Below, in pieces: positions 9,524-19,799 of a DNA stretch of 64,000 bases. This DNA comes from Caldithrix abyssi DSM 13497 (GTDB lineage: Bacteria; Calditrichota; Calditrichia; Calditrichales; Calditrichaceae): contig NZ_CP018099.1 in the NCBI RefSeq assembly GCF_001886815.1, forward strand, positions 4,214,501-4,278,500, given 5' to 3'. The position numbers and the translations under genes were made by a program. Every line of letters starts with the position of its first letter. Positions within the stretch are counted from its first letter, which is position 1. The notes under the pieces are model-generated. The model was not told where the DNA came from, did not search any database, and saw only the letters and a list, made by a program, of their open reading frames with translations.

Positions 9524-10837
9524 TTAAACCTGATTGATCAGCTTTCTGAATGTTTTGATATCCACGCCAAGCACTCTGGCGCTTTTTGCTTTATTTTTGC
9601 CCGTTAAATTGTAAATGTAACGCGCGTATTCTCGCTTTAGCTCTTCCAGTGTCCAGTGTTCGCTTCCTGCCTTGATCAGCGTTGCCGACATCTTATTAAA
9701 AATTTTTTGAGGCAACATGGACAGGGTAATTTGCTGAGGTTTCATATACATTATGGTTTCCACAACGTTTTGCAGCTCCCTTATATTTCCCGGCCAGTGA
9801 TATTGTTTCAGGACCTCATAAACATTCGGCTGAACCGCTGGTTTTTTAATATTGTATTTTTTTACGTAATTATCAAGATAAAAATCAAAAAGTTGCGAAA
9901 TATCTTCTTTACGTTGGCGCAGGGGCGGAATGTGTATTTCGATGGTGTTTAAGCGATAATACAAATCTTTCCTGAACTTTTTGTTGGCAATCTCTTCTTC
10001 AATATTTTTATTGGTTGCGGCAATAATACGCGCCGAAACTTTTTCTGTTTTAACCGCTCCCACCGGAAAATACAAACCTTCGTCCAGCACTCTTAAAATT
10101 TTGGCCTGTAAATGGACGGGCATTTCACCGATTTCGTCGAGCAAAATGGTGCCCTTGCCAGCGGCTTTGAACTTGCCGGGCGTATCGCGCACAGCGCCGG
10201 TAAACGCGCCTTTTTTAAAGCCGAATAACTCCGCCTCCAGTAATTGATCGGGAATGGCGGCGCAATTAATGTGGAAAAAGGGATATCGTTTTCTTGCTGA
10301 TTTCTGATGAATCAACTTGGCCAGCACGGTTTTTCCGCTACCGGTTTCTCCGGTTATCAAAACGTGGATATCGCTTACGGCAATGTATTCGATCTTATGG
10401 AGGATGTCCTGTATGGATTTTGATTGCCCGATAAAACGGATTTCTTTGTCCGGGGCCGTTTCTTCCGGCGTTTCAATCGCCTGTTGGGCATACTGGCTTA
10501 TCAAAGCGGGCAGGTCAAAAATGAGTTTTTCGCCCAGGGGAATGACAAAGATTTTGTGCTGCAATATTATGGGCCATAGCTGGTGTTTGGGTTTTGCGCT
10601 AAAACCGATTAAAGTGGACTGCGGGAACTGAATGGAAAGATTCGGTAAAATTTCCAGCAAATCCTCTTTAAGAAAATCGACATCTAACAAAACCAGGCGA
10701 TGCGCATTTTCTTCCAGTGCGGCTTGCAGTTCATCAAATTCTTTGAACAACTGATAGCGCACATTTGAACCTTTTAATTGTTTGTTCAGCAGCGCCTCGC
10801 GCTCTGACGAAGGTTCAAAAATAAAAACTCGAATCAT
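9524..10837 (-). CDS. Sigma-54-dependent response-regulator-like activator
   Basis: A 437-residue protein of NtrC type. Residues 1-115 are a receiver-like domain with an Asp in LVLLDVDF but a weak acidic pocket, so phosphorylation is uncertain. Residues 140-370 are the AAA+ domain: Walker A GETGSGKT (near 165), the sigma-54 contact loop GAFTGA (near 214), Walker B LLDEIGEMP, and WPGNIREL. Residues 395-437 are a Fis-type helix-turn-helix. It remodels sigma-54 RNA polymerase for promoter opening. The start lies 2 bp from the stop of the SurA-like gene and the end is 8 bp before the GAF gene, an unusual link between folding factors and signalling genes. Confidence 0.92.
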   Translation of the reverse strand: MIRVFIFEPSSEREALLNKQLKGSNVRYQLFKEFDELQAALEENAHRLVLLDVDFLKEDLLEILPNLSIQFPQSTLIGFSAKPKHQLWPIILQHKIFVIPLGEKLIFDLPALISQYAQQAIETPEETAPDKEIRFIGQSKSIQDILHKIEYIAVSDIHVLITGETGSGKTVLAKLIHQKSARKRYPFFHINCAAIPDQLLEAELFGFKKGAFTGAVRDTPGKFKAAGKGTILLDEIGEMPVHLQAKILRVLDEGLYFPVGAVKTEKVSARIIAATNKNIEEEIANKKFRKDLYYRLNTIEIHIPPLRQRKEDISQLFDFYLDNYVKKYNIKKPAVQPNVYEVLKQYHWPGNIRELQNVVETIMYMKPQQITLSMLPQKIFNKMSATLIKAGSEHWTLEELKREYARYIYNLTGKNKAKSARVLGVDIKTFRKLINQV

Positions 10838-10839
10838 GT

Positions 10840-12120
10840 TCAGGATTCATTTATTTTAATAAAAATCTCTTTTTTCAGTTTTTCCAGCCACTTCTGATAC
10901 TCTTTTTGCATTTTAAAATTTAAGGCCATTTGCTCGATTTGCTCCCAGTCGTTTTCCAGAGTGAAGCGGTGGGCCTCTTGCATAGCATTGAGTTTTACAA
11001 TATGATAGCCGTAATCGGTTTTAAAAGGCTCGCTAATGTCGCCCGGTTTCATGGTTGCCAGCACCTGTCGAAATTGCGGGATTTGCAATTTGTCCAGTTC
11101 AAACGTGCCAAGGTGGCCTTTGTCTTTGGTAACATTTTCGTCGTCCGAGTACTTAAGCGCCATTTCCGAAAAATCGGCGCCGTCTAATATTTTCTGGCGA
11201 ATTTCTTTTAATTCCTGCACCACGCGTTTTTCATCTTCGGCGGTTGGTTTTACCTGTATTAAAATATGCCGCGTATGGATGCGTTCGCCGCGCCGTTCGA
11301 TGAGCTGGATGATGTGAAAACCAAACTGGGTCTGCACAATTCCGGAGATTTCGCCGTCTTTTAAATTAAAGGCCACCGCTTCATATTCGGGAACAAGATC
11401 GCCCCGCTGCGTAAAGCCCAGGTCGCCGCCACGGCGCGCTGAGGCAGGGTCTTCTGAATAAAGTTTGGCCAGCTTCTGAAAGTCCTCGCCATTTTTTAAT
11501 TTTTCAAGGATCATTTCCGCTTTGCGATAGGCCTTCAACTGCGCCTCTTCCGAGGGCCGTACTACTTTTAAAATATGGCTGATGTCAACGGTGGCCGGTC
11601 GAACGGGCAAACTGTCTTTGTAGGTTTTGTAAAATTCTTCCACTTCACGACGCGATATTTTAACGTCGCGGAAACGCATGGCGCGCACCTGTTCCACCAG
11701 CATTTGCTCTTTGATTAACTTGCGTGTATCTTTACGGATCTGACTGAGGGAATTGCCAAAAATCTCTTCCAGCTTATCCTGCGAGCCAACCTGTTGAATC
11801 ATGTATTTAATGCGTTCTTCCACGCGCTGGTCGAGCATCTGGTCATCGACTTTCACCGTGTCGGCTTCGGCTTTGGCCAGCAGCAGTTTTTGTTCGATCA
11901 GGCTTTCAAGCATCTGCTTGCGCAACCGATTGTATTCCTCCGATCCCGGCCGAATGTTCAGACGGTTTTGCACAATGTAGTTTTGCGTGAACTGTTCCAC
12001 TTCCGAACGTAAAATGATCTCTTTATCCACAATCGCTTCGATGCTTTCCACCAATTGCTGTGGAAAAACCACGCCGACTATGGCGAGCATCAATAAAATG
12101 AATAACTGTATTCGCTTCAT
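10840..12120 (-). CDS. SurA-like periplasmic peptidyl-prolyl isomerase
   Basis: A 426-residue protein with signal peptide (1-20, ending VVFPQ), a SurA-N chaperone domain (about 22-150, SIEAIVDKEIILRSEVEQ) and two parvulin domains (about 175-275 and 280-385; ISHILKV, TRHILIQVK, FGFHIIQL, YGYHIVKL). Length and order match SurA of Gram-negative bacteria (about 430 residues). SurA escorts and isomerises outer-membrane proteins in the periplasm. It is the third of three consecutive parvulin-type genes, 17 bp after the lipoprotein gene and 2 bp before the sigma-54 activator. Function in outer-membrane protein assembly is inferred from family. Confidence 0.92.
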   Translation of the reverse strand: MKRIQLFILLMLAIVGVVFPQQLVESIEAIVDKEIILRSEVEQFTQNYIVQNRLNIRPGSEEYNRLRKQMLESLIEQKLLLAKAEADTVKVDDQMLDQRVEERIKYMIQQVGSQDKLEEIFGNSLSQIRKDTRKLIKEQMLVEQVRAMRFRDVKISRREVEEFYKTYKDSLPVRPATVDISHILKVVRPSEEAQLKAYRKAEMILEKLKNGEDFQKLAKLYSEDPASARRGGDLGFTQRGDLVPEYEAVAFNLKDGEISGIVQTQFGFHIIQLIERRGERIHTRHILIQVKPTAEDEKRVVQELKEIRQKILDGADFSEMALKYSDDENVTKDKGHLGTFELDKLQIPQFRQVLATMKPGDISEPFKTDYGYHIVKLNAMQEAHRFTLENDWEQIEQMALNFKMQKEYQKWLEKLKKEIFIKINES

Positions 12121-12137
12121 AATTTTTTTTACCTGTT

Positions 12138-12974
12138 TTATTGGATTTTACTTAAATATGTCTGAATTTGCACCTTTTGCTGGGCGTCCCTCACCAGTTC
12201 CTGGTATTTTTCGTCTCGCGCTCGTTTTTTCAAACGCAGAATAATCTCATCTTTTACCACGTCCAGGCTGCGCACGGTGCCTTTTTTCTGATAGTCAATC
12301 AATTGAATAAAATGGTAGCCGTCGCCTATTTTAACCGGCCTGGAAATCTTACCGGTTTTCAGCCTTTTTATGGTTTTTACGATGGGATCGGGCAGTTGCG
12401 AAAGAGGCACATAGCCCAGATCGCCATTGGGCTGTTCAATGCTGGATTTTTCGTCAAAATAATATTTTTTAATGATGGCCATTAAATCCTTTGCATTTTT
12501 GATCTCTTTAAAAATGGCCTGGTCGTATTGATCCATAAAAAGATGGATAATATGCGCTTCGTCTTCCTCGCGGCGGAATTCATCCCGGTGATTTTTGTAA
12601 TACTCTTCAATTTGCTGATGCGAAATGGTGTACGATTTGTTGATCTTTTGATCAACCAGATTTTGAACAATCAGCGATTTGCGATATTCCTGCACCAGAA
12701 ATTCCTGATATTCGCTTAGAGATACACCTTCGTCCATAGCCATCTGGTAGAGGGTTTCGTTTTCAACCCATTTGGAGATAATATTTTTCTTAAGCGAGAG
12801 CGCCAGGTCTTCCGGCAATCCCTGCGGCACGCTCTGCTTCACCTGCGCCAGACGCAGATAGCGGTCGTTAACCTGGGCAACCAGGTCTTCCGGAATTTCT
12901 TCGCCACGCCGACATGCCAGCGCCAAAAAACTGAGCGCTAAAAATACGATTAAAAGCGTTCTTTTTATGTTCAT
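12138..12974 (-). CDS. Parvulin-type lipoprotein (SurA/PpiC-like)
   Basis: A 278-residue protein with a lipoprotein signal peptide (lipobox LALAC, Cys21). The middle has a chaperone-like helical region, and about 120-230 is a divergent parvulin domain (EDEAHIIHLFMD, NGDLGYVPLSQLP, GDGYHFIQLIDY). Its ATG overlaps the stop of the preceding PpiC gene (ATGA), so the two are translationally coupled. It probably sits in the periplasm on a membrane anchor and assists folding of exported proteins. Isomerase activity is less certain than chaperone function because the usual active-site histidines are poorly kept. Confidence 0.85.
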   Translation of the reverse strand: MNIKRTLLIVFLALSFLALACRRGEEIPEDLVAQVNDRYLRLAQVKQSVPQGLPEDLALSLKKNIISKWVENETLYQMAMDEGVSLSEYQEFLVQEYRKSLIVQNLVDQKINKSYTISHQQIEEYYKNHRDEFRREEDEAHIIHLFMDQYDQAIFKEIKNAKDLMAIIKKYYFDEKSSIEQPNGDLGYVPLSQLPDPIVKTIKRLKTGKISRPVKIGDGYHFIQLIDYQKKGTVRSLDVVKDEIILRLKKRARDEKYQELVRDAQQKVQIQTYLSKIQ

Positions 12975-14683
12975 TGTAAGTTATCCACCACTTTTTTGTT
13001 TATTTTAACGGTGTAGCGATCCTTTAGTTCAGCCAGCCACTGTTCGCGTCGTTCTTTTAACTTTTTGTTACGAACGCGTACTTTAATCTGAGGATAGGCT
13101 TCTTCGTAGCTGCGGATGGTTTCCGGATGCAACTTTCCGGTTTTGAAAACCACGTACATATTGCGATACCTTACCGGTCCGCCGATTTTATTTTCGCCTA
13201 ATTTAAACGCCTCCTGCGAAACAGCTCCGCGACGGTTCTTTGTTTTAAAACCAAGGTAACCTTTTTTCTTTTTGTAATATTTATCTTCCGTGTACTTCTC
13301 GGCTAATTTTTCAAAGTTGTAGCCCTGCCTGGCCAGGCGCAGCACCTTTTCGGCTTTCTTTTTGTCTTTTAAGGAAATTTCCCAGATTTCAATTTCCGCC
13401 GGTTTTACGAATTCATCGGCATGTTTTTCGTAGTAGGCCTTTATTTCTTCTTCGGTGGGTTCGACCTTTTGCTTAACCTCTTTGCTGTAAGCCAGCGCAG
13501 AAAGTTTTTGCACTTTATAATCTTTTAAATTGGTCTTTACCTCAAAGTCCTCAAACAATCCCATTTTGCGCGCTTCGTTTTCGATTAAGCGGGCCAGCAT
13601 TATTTGATCAACCGTTTGCTCCAGCTTTTGAGGGTTGGTGAGTCTTCTTTGCAACGCGGCAAAACGTTTTCCTTCATACATTAAAAACAGATCGTCTAAC
13701 AACAGCTCTCCGTTGTTCCAGCTGGCCAGAACAATTTGTTTTTCTGCTTTGCTGTAGTTTTTGGGTTTGTAGTAGCCGTTTTGCTGTTTCTTTTTGGCCA
13801 AACGGGCCACCGAATCGATATTGGCTTTAACCAGCTCAGCGTGATACTTTTCTTTTAAGGCTTTTTTGTGCGCATCCCACATCTTTAAAGCCGTGTCCTG
13901 ATGCGCAAAATAGCGATTTCGTTTGATGTCTTTCTTTTGCCACTGGTAATTATTTTCATCAAAAAAGGGATTTTTACGTCGGTCTTCCACTTTGATGATG
14001 TGGTAACCGTAAGGCGTTTCTACGGGATCAGAAATTTCGCCGGGTTTCATGGAAAAGGCAGCTTTCTGGAATTCATCGACCATTTGCCCCCAGGTAAAAT
14101 AGCCCAGGTCGCCCTTGTTTCCTTTGGCGGAGGGATCGTCCGAATATTTTTCGGCCAGATAGTTAAAGCTGGTTTTGCCGCTTTTGGCTTCGCGGGCAAC
14201 TTTTTCTGCCAGCTTCAGGGCTTCTTCTTTAGAGCGTTTGGCCTTGCTGTTGCGCGCGCCCTTGTACTGGATTAAGATATGCCGGGCTTTTACTTCGTCG
14301 CGCTGTTTTTCAAAGGCTTCACGAATTTCATCTTCGGGAACCAATACATCGACGATTACTTTTTCGAAATATTTATTTCCGATTAAGCGCGCCTGAAAGT
14401 TGGCTAATTCGCTCAAATACAGACGCGTGGTATCCAGCCCCAGGTCTTTGGCGGCATTGGCCTGAAGATATTTTTCGATCATATAATTTAAAATGCTCCA
14501 ACGCTGGGCGGAATCAATTTTAGCAATTGCCTTACCCGGAAATCGTCGTTGCAAAACAAATTTGTAATCGTCCACCGTAATGGTTTCTTTGCCAACTTTG
14601 GCAACCGTGTCGTCTGACAAACCGCAACCTGACAGAATATACAGGCCGACCATTAAACCTACAACCGCTAAAATCTTCTTCAT
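12971..14683 (-). CDS. PpiC-like lipoprotein with two parvulin domains
   Basis: A 570-residue protein with lipobox LSGC (Cys20), an N-terminal SurA-like helical domain, a canonical parvulin domain at about 135-240 (ARHILIQYKG, KYSDDPSAKGNKGDLGYF, PYGYHIIKVED), a long Lys-rich linker, and a second, degraded parvulin-like domain about 420-520 (GYLGFKTKNRRGAVSQEAF). It starts the operon: the ATG has an AGGAGG site 5 bases upstream, and 230 bp of structured intergenic DNA separates it from mfd. It is probably a membrane-anchored periplasmic foldase. Confidence 0.88.
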   Translation of the reverse strand: MKKILAVVGLMVGLYILSGCGLSDDTVAKVGKETITVDDYKFVLQRRFPGKAIAKIDSAQRWSILNYMIEKYLQANAAKDLGLDTTRLYLSELANFQARLIGNKYFEKVIVDVLVPEDEIREAFEKQRDEVKARHILIQYKGARNSKAKRSKEEALKLAEKVAREAKSGKTSFNYLAEKYSDDPSAKGNKGDLGYFTWGQMVDEFQKAAFSMKPGEISDPVETPYGYHIIKVEDRRKNPFFDENNYQWQKKDIKRNRYFAHQDTALKMWDAHKKALKEKYHAELVKANIDSVARLAKKKQQNGYYKPKNYSKAEKQIVLASWNNGELLLDDLFLMYEGKRFAALQRRLTNPQKLEQTVDQIMLARLIENEARKMGLFEDFEVKTNLKDYKVQKLSALAYSKEVKQKVEPTEEEIKAYYEKHADEFVKPAEIEIWEISLKDKKKAEKVLRLARQGYNFEKLAEKYTEDKYYKKKKGYLGFKTKNRRGAVSQEAFKLGENKIGGPVRYRNMYVVFKTGKLHPETIRSYEEAYPQIKVRVRNKKLKERREQWLAELKDRYTVKINKKVVDNLQ

Positions 14684-14745
14684 TCATGCCTCCTAAGCTG
14701 GTAAATAAACCCATTAAATTTTTAATTCAAAAGGCGCCGCAAGTA

Positions 14746-14822
14746 GTAAGAGAATTCGTTAGTCGATTTCCTTTTTTTACTTTTTGTTGCCGGAAGGGCA
14801 ACGCACAGCCGAATTCTCTTAC
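14746..14822. repeat. 13-bp inverted repeat with inner hairpin between mfd and ppiC unit
   Basis: GTAAGAGAATTCG at 14746-14758 is perfectly complementary to CGAATTCTCTTAC at 14810-14822. Inside lies a small hairpin (TTGCC-GGAAG-GGCAA), and just outside is the palindrome CCGCTTTTAAAGCGG. The structure is 94 bp past the mfd stop and 63 bp before the PpiC start, so it may end mfd transcription or form a structured leader. Confidence 0.5.
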
Positions 14823-14915
14823 ACTCTGTTTCACATCGTTCCTGAGTCCGCTTTTAAAGCGGCGTCATGCCAATTTCATTTAAAGCACTAATTTTCTTTC
14901 AATTAATAATGTAAT

Positions 14916-17900
14916 TTAATGCCGATCAATGATGTAATGCAATAAATTAATTGCGAATTGCATGCGTTCCTGTTTTTCTTTGCCTTTAATCTCAAATTCT
15001 ACGCCCAGATTCTTTTGATTTAAAAACCGCACCGACGTCATTGTCTGGTTCATCATGCGCGGCATGTACTCCGAAAAGAACAGGTCTTCTTTTTCGGCCG
15101 CTGCGCTGAAAAACAGTTTTATCTTACGATCGTTAATAATAATCCGTTCCGCAAATAATTTTCCGGCCAGAATCTTTAATTCAATGGCCATTAAAAACAG
15201 CTCCACTTCCGGCGGGAATTGGCCAAAGCGGTCTATTAGCTCTTCTTTCAAGCTTTGCACCTGCTCGTGTCCGGTAAAGTTTACCAGACGATGATAGATG
15301 GTAATCCTCTCTAACTCGTAGGGAATGTAATCGGCCGGAATCAACAAATCGAAATCCACGTCCAGTTTGGGATCGGTGGGCCGTTGCGGAGCGATCTTTT
15401 TTTCCACGGCTTCTTCTTTCATTTCCAGTCCCTGCCGCAGTTCATGGACGGCCTCGTCTAAAATGCGGCAGTACATTTCAAAGCCCACGCTCTGGACAAA
15501 TCCGCTCTGTTCCTTTCCTAACAGATTGCCCGCCCCGCGCAATTCCAGGTCGCGCAAGGCCACCTTATAACCGCTGCCCAGCTCCGTAAAATCCATGATG
15601 GCCCTTAAACGTTTGCGGGCCAGCGAACTCAGTTTTTCCATTGGCGGCACCAGCAAGTAGGCGTAGGCCTGTTCGTTGGAGCGCCCCACCCGCCCGCGTA
15701 GCTGATACAACTGCGCCAGGCCTAATTTATCGGCGCGATTGATGATAATGGTGTTCACATTGGGAATGTCCAGACCGTTTTCGATGATCATGGTGGCCAG
15801 CAATACGTCGTATTTTTTGGCCATAAAATCGAGCATAACCTGCTCCAGCTGTTTTTCCGGCAACTGGCCGTGCCCTACCGCAATGCGCGCCTCCGGTACA
15901 ATCTGGCTCAGGGCTTCCTTAACGCCCTCAATGGTTTCCACGCGGTTGTGCACAAAATAGACCTGGCCGTCGCGCTGCAATTCTTTTAAGATGATGTGCC
16001 GCAATTGCCGGTCGTTCCAGTGAATGATTTCGGTGTGCACCGGCAAACGGTTGCTGGGCGGAGTATCGATGTTCGAAAGATCGCGCGCGCCCATTAAGGC
16101 GATGTGCAGAGTGCGCGGAATGGGCGTCGCCGTCATGGAAAGCACATCCACCGAAACGCGCAGTTTTTTCAATTTTTCTTTTTGACGCACGCCAAAGCGC
16201 TGTTCTTCGTCAATGATCAACAGGCCCAGGTCTTTAAATTTAACATCTTCCGAAAGCAGGCGGTGCGTTCCGATCACCAGGTCGATACTGCCGTCGGCCA
16301 GAGCCTGAATAATCTTTTTTTGCCGGGCAGGCGTGCGAAAACGATTAAGCATTTCGACGTTCACCGGAAATTCGCGGAACCGATCCGTAAAGGTTTTGTA
16401 ATGCTGAAAGGCCAGAATGGTAGTGGGCGCCAGCAAAGCGACCTGCTTGCCGTCCAGAATGGCTTTAAAGGCGGCGCGCAGGGCTACCTCGGTTTTGCCA
16501 AAGCCCACGTCGCCGCACAGCAGGCGGTCCATGGGTTCGGGACGTTCCATATCGGCCTTAACTTCTTCAATGGCGCGCAATTGATCGGGCGTTTCTTCGT
16601 AAGGGAAAGTGGCTTCCAGCTCTTTGACCAGGTAATTGTCCGATGAAAACCTGTGGCCGCCGTGCGCCTTGCGGGCGGCGTAGATCTGGATTAATTCGGC
16701 GGCAATTTTTTGAATGGACTCTTTGGTCTTTTGTTTGGCGCGCTCCCACTCGCTGGTTCCCAGTTTGGTTAATTTTGGCGCGCCGCCGCCTTCGGAGCTG
16801 TACTTTTGCACACGGTTCAAACGATCGACCGTAACATAAAGATAATCGCCGTCCTGATAACCGATTTTAATGCACTCTTTTTTGACGCTGCCGTAGCTAA
16901 TGGTTTCCATGCCCAGATACTGGCCGATGCCGTAATCCACGTGCACTACGTAATCGTAGAGATTCAGACCGCTTAACTGTCGCAGATATTCGCCGCTTTT
17001 GAATCGGCGGTAGGCTTTTTTGCGTTTGTAACGTTTAAAAATTTCGTGATCGGTTAAAATATCCACTTGCAGGGCGTCCAGGCTAAAGCCGTTGTGCAGG
17101 GTACCGATTTCAATTTTGCCGCGGAACGGCAGGTCTTCTTCTTCGATGATTTCTTCCAGGCGTTCTTTTTGTTCCTGGTTGGCAGTTTGAATGATCACCA
17201 GACGCTGCATTCGTTCAGCCGATTGTTTTTGCAAAAATTTCACAAATAACTTAAGGCTGCCGTTAAAATCCGGATGCGGACGCGCATTAAAATCAACAAC
17301 CGGCGCCTGCGGATCGCGAATCAGGTCGCTTTTACAAACCGTCAGGCGACGGGCCATTTTATCCAAACGTTCCAGAGTTAAAAAGGTGGATTGCGGCGGC
17401 GGATTTTCGATGCCCAACTCCTGCTGATCCTGATAGGCACGGGAGGCTTTGTTTAAAAACTGCTCGGCCTTTGTGCGGGTCAACGCCCAATCTTCAAAAA
17501 AGAGGATGGCGTTCTCCGGCAGCAGTTGATCGATAAACGCTCTGTTTTTGCGGTTTTCCAGATTGGGCAGCAGGGTGGCTTCCTGCGCGGGTTTAATGGA
17601 ACGCTGCGAAATAACGTCAAAAAAGCGCATGGAATCGATCTGATTGCCAAAAAATTCGATGCGCAACGGATCGTCGTAATTCCAGACGTACACATCCACG
17701 ATACCGCCGCGCACGCTGAACTGCCCCACGTTTTCCACGATTTCCACGCGTTCCAGACCGATTTCCGTCAGATGCGGCAACAATTTGTCAAAACTGATTT
17801 CCATGCCGCGTTTAAGATACAACTGCAAATCGACAAACTCTTCGGGTAAAGGCAGAGATTCCAGCAAGGCCTGAGGCGTTGTAACGGCCAACCAGGTATC

Positions 17901-18236
17901 GTGTTCGATTAAGGTTTGCGTTGTTTCAATGCGCAAACGAAGCAGACTGGGGCTGGCCTCCACCGTGTCGTACGGATCAAATTTAAGAGGCGGCATAAAA
18001 GCAAAAGGCAGTTTTAAACCGAGCAGTTCCAGGTCGTCGCGTAGCTTTTCTGCGGAATCCAGATCATTGGCAATATAAAGCAACGGACGATCTAATGTTT
18101 CGCTCAGGCCCTGCGCAATAAAGGCCCGCAATGAGCCGCTAAGGCCTATGAGTTGAACGATTCTATTTTTTTCAACCTTTTCCAGTAATTGGCGAAATGC
18201 CGCAAGCTCGGTTAGTTTTTCCTTAAGCCAGTTCAT
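14916..18236 (-). CDS. mfd: Transcription-repair coupling factor Mfd
   Basis: A 1106-residue protein, slightly shorter than the roughly 1150 usual for Mfd. The order is: UvrB-homology region (1-350), RNA polymerase interaction domain (about 425-500, [18 protein letters not shown]), superfamily 2 helicase/translocase with Walker [10 protein letters not shown] (near 578), DEEQRFGV (near 675), [11 protein letters not shown] and QLRGRVGR, then the TRCF C-terminal domain (from about 960). Mfd pushes stalled RNA polymerase off damaged template and recruits UvrA. It lies 9 bp after a TPR gene, probably cotranscribed. The start MNWLKEK is the only sensible one. Confidence 0.97.
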   Translation of the reverse strand: MNWLKEKLTELAAFRQLLEKVEKNRIVQLIGLSGSLRAFIAQGLSETLDRPLLYIANDLDSAEKLRDDLELLGLKLPFAFMPPLKFDPYDTVEASPSLLRLRIETTQTLIEHDTWLAVTTPQALLESLPLPEEFVDLQLYLKRGMEISFDKLLPHLTEIGLERVEIVENVGQFSVRGGIVDVYVWNYDDPLRIEFFGNQIDSMRFFDVISQRSIKPAQEATLLPNLENRKNRAFIDQLLPENAILFFEDWALTRTKAEQFLNKASRAYQDQQELGIENPPPQSTFLTLERLDKMARRLTVCKSDLIRDPQAPVVDFNARPHPDFNGSLKLFVKFLQKQSAERMQRLVIIQTANQEQKERLEEIIEEEDLPFRGKIEIGTLHNGFSLDALQVDILTDHEIFKRYKRKKAYRRFKSGEYLRQLSGLNLYDYVVHVDYGIGQYLGMETISYGSVKKECIKIGYQDGDYLYVTVDRLNRVQKYSSEGGGAPKLTKLGTSEWERAKQKTKESIQKIAAELIQIYAARKAHGGHRFSSDNYLVKELEATFPYEETPDQLRAIEEVKADMERPEPMDRLLCGDVGFGKTEVALRAAFKAILDGKQVALLAPTTILAFQHYKTFTDRFREFPVNVEMLNRFRTPARQKKIIQALADGSIDLVIGTHRLLSEDVKFKDLGLLIIDEEQRFGVRQKEKLKKLRVSVDVLSMTATPIPRTLHIALMGARDLSNIDTPPSNRLPVHTEIIHWNDRQLRHIILKELQRDGQVYFVHNRVETIEGVKEALSQIVPEARIAVGHGQLPEKQLEQVMLDFMAKKYDVLLATMIIENGLDIPNVNTIIINRADKLGLAQLYQLRGRVGRSNEQAYAYLLVPPMEKLSSLARKRLRAIMDFTELGSGYKVALRDLELRGAGNLLGKEQSGFVQSVGFEMYCRILDEAVHELRQGLEMKEEAVEKKIAPQRPTDPKLDVDFDLLIPADYIPYELERITIYHRLVNFTGHEQVQSLKEELIDRFGQFPPEVELFLMAIELKILAGKLFAERIIINDRKIKLFFSAAAEKEDLFFSEYMPRMMNQTMTSVRFLNQKNLGVEFEIKGKEKQERMQFAINLLHYIIDRH

Positions 18237-18245
18237 TGCTCCGTA

Positions 18246-19073
18246 TCAGTTACTGATTTTTGATTTGATCATGTCCAGTTCCTTACGATAGCGGCCTTCT
18301 GGATAGGTTTTGATCATTTGCTGATAATATTTTTCAAAAACATCGTTCCTTCCCAGATAGTGGAAGGAAGCGGCGGTCAAAAAGCCGAGGGTTTCTTTGT
18401 CGTAAAAGTTTTCGTCCAGTTTAGCCGTGGCCTCGCACAAATTAATGGTTTTTAGATAATCTTTGCGATCAAAGGCGATAAAAGCCAGCCCGAACAGAGC
18501 AGAAGCGCGCTGTTTGCCCCCCGGGGCGTTTTCCAGCAATTCTTCAAAAATCCTTTCCGCCTCATTTAGCTGGTTTTGATAATATTTTACAAATCCCTTC
18601 ATGTACAAAATCGAAAGCCAGTAATCTTTATCGTTCTGAAAAAAGAAACCTTCCGCCTCGTTTAGCAGTTCCCACGCTTGCTGGTACTTTTGATGTTTAA
18701 AATACAGCTTGGCCAGATTAAACAGGGCGTACTGCTGTTTGACGGAACTGCGATCGATACGAATCGATTGTTCTAAATTTTCAATCGCTTTTTGATCCTG
18801 CCCCATGCTCATGTAACTAAAACCGATCAAACGGTACAGGTCTTCTTTGGCGTTGTAATCGGCGTTTAGATCGAGACAGTTTTCCGCCGCTTCAATGCAA
18901 CTTTGAAACGACTGTAAATTGTAAAAGGTCCAGCTCAGCTCGGCCCAGATGAAGGCGCGGGTCTGGTCGTCGGTCGTTTCTTTTAAAGCCTGTAAATAGG
19001 TTTCTTTGGCCTTTTGATAATTTTGATTGCTCAAATATTTACGGGCCATTTCCAATGCGTTTTGTTTTTCCAT
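18246..19073 (-). CDS. TPR-repeat protein upstream of mfd
   Basis: A 275-residue protein without signal peptide, made almost wholly of tetratricopeptide repeats (e.g. AIENLEQSIRIDRSSVKQQ, YQQAWELLNEAEGFF, EAERIFEELLENAPG). It is probably a cytoplasmic interaction scaffold. It is 9 bp upstream of mfd in the same direction. No specific family is recognisable. Confidence 0.85.
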   Translation of the reverse strand: MEKQNALEMARKYLSNQNYQKAKETYLQALKETTDDQTRAFIWAELSWTFYNLQSFQSCIEAAENCLDLNADYNAKEDLYRLIGFSYMSMGQDQKAIENLEQSIRIDRSSVKQQYALFNLAKLYFKHQKYQQAWELLNEAEGFFFQNDKDYWLSILYMKGFVKYYQNQLNEAERIFEELLENAPGGKQRASALFGLAFIAFDRKDYLKTINLCEATAKLDENFYDKETLGFLTAASFHYLGRNDVFEKYYQQMIKTYPEGRYRKELDMIKSKISN

Positions 19074-19799
19074 ATTGCTGCCTGACGTTGTTTAATTAAA
19101 TTTATTAAAATAACCAGAAAGGAAATGCAATGGCAAATTTATTTTTTTGTCTGGTCGGGTTTTTTAAGCGTGCCATTTTTGTATTTCCTTGCGAATTTAA
19201 ATTTTTGAGTTAAGCAGAATAGTCACGAAATTTACAAATTGGCGCGAAAGGATTTCTTTAATTTTAAAAAATCTCCCTTGAAAGATCTGTTCCGCGATGG
19301 CGGGAGCGAAAATTTTTGTGCCGCTGGGGTGGTTGAATGGTTGATTAGTCGCCGGCCTGTCATTCCAATTCATGCGTAGGCAGGATGAGTGTCAACCTAA
19401 CCCATCTTGAACACGAAAACTGCTTAAGTTATTTAAAAACAACATGCCGTTCTTTTTTATTACCACTACAATATTTAAACTCTTATCTTTTTACTGCCTA
19501 ATGGCGTGAGAGTGAAACAATGAACAATTAATAATGAATAATTCTTTTTGTGCCTTTAAGTGGATGGAAAGGCGTTGATTTGCATGATTTGTTCTTTCCA
19601 CTTTGTCATTCTCAACGGGGCCGAGTATGGTGAAAGAGTGGAGTTTTCCCCTTTGTGTTTGCAAGGGATTCTTCTAGGGATGAATTGAACTTAGAACAAA
19701 ACCGGATTTGAAAAATGGATTTCCCAAAATAACAATCAAACAAAGGCCATTTTTGTTTGAACACTCATAAAAAGTTTATCAAACGAAGCCGTTCCTTTC
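19074..19799. other. Intergenic region, no gene seen
   Basis: About 725 bp without a convincing coding frame. It holds a probable terminator of the phosphoesterase gene at its right end. At its left end is an AT-rich leader for the TPR-mfd unit. The middle has mixed composition and resembles decayed or repeat-derived DNA, but nothing could be identified. Confidence 0.5.
19736..19760 (-). terminator. Probable terminator of phosphoesterase gene
   Basis: A 9-bp perfect stem (TCAAACAAA / TTTGTTTGA) with a 7-base loop, followed on the minus strand by a T-rich stretch, 40 bp past the phosphoesterase stop. Confidence 0.5.

Noticed and set aside
19140-19180. TGGCACG on the minus strand upstream of the TPR-mfd unit, resembling a -24 box
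   Set aside because: The -12 position reads AA, with no GC at the required 12-base spacing, so it is not a sigma-54 promoter.
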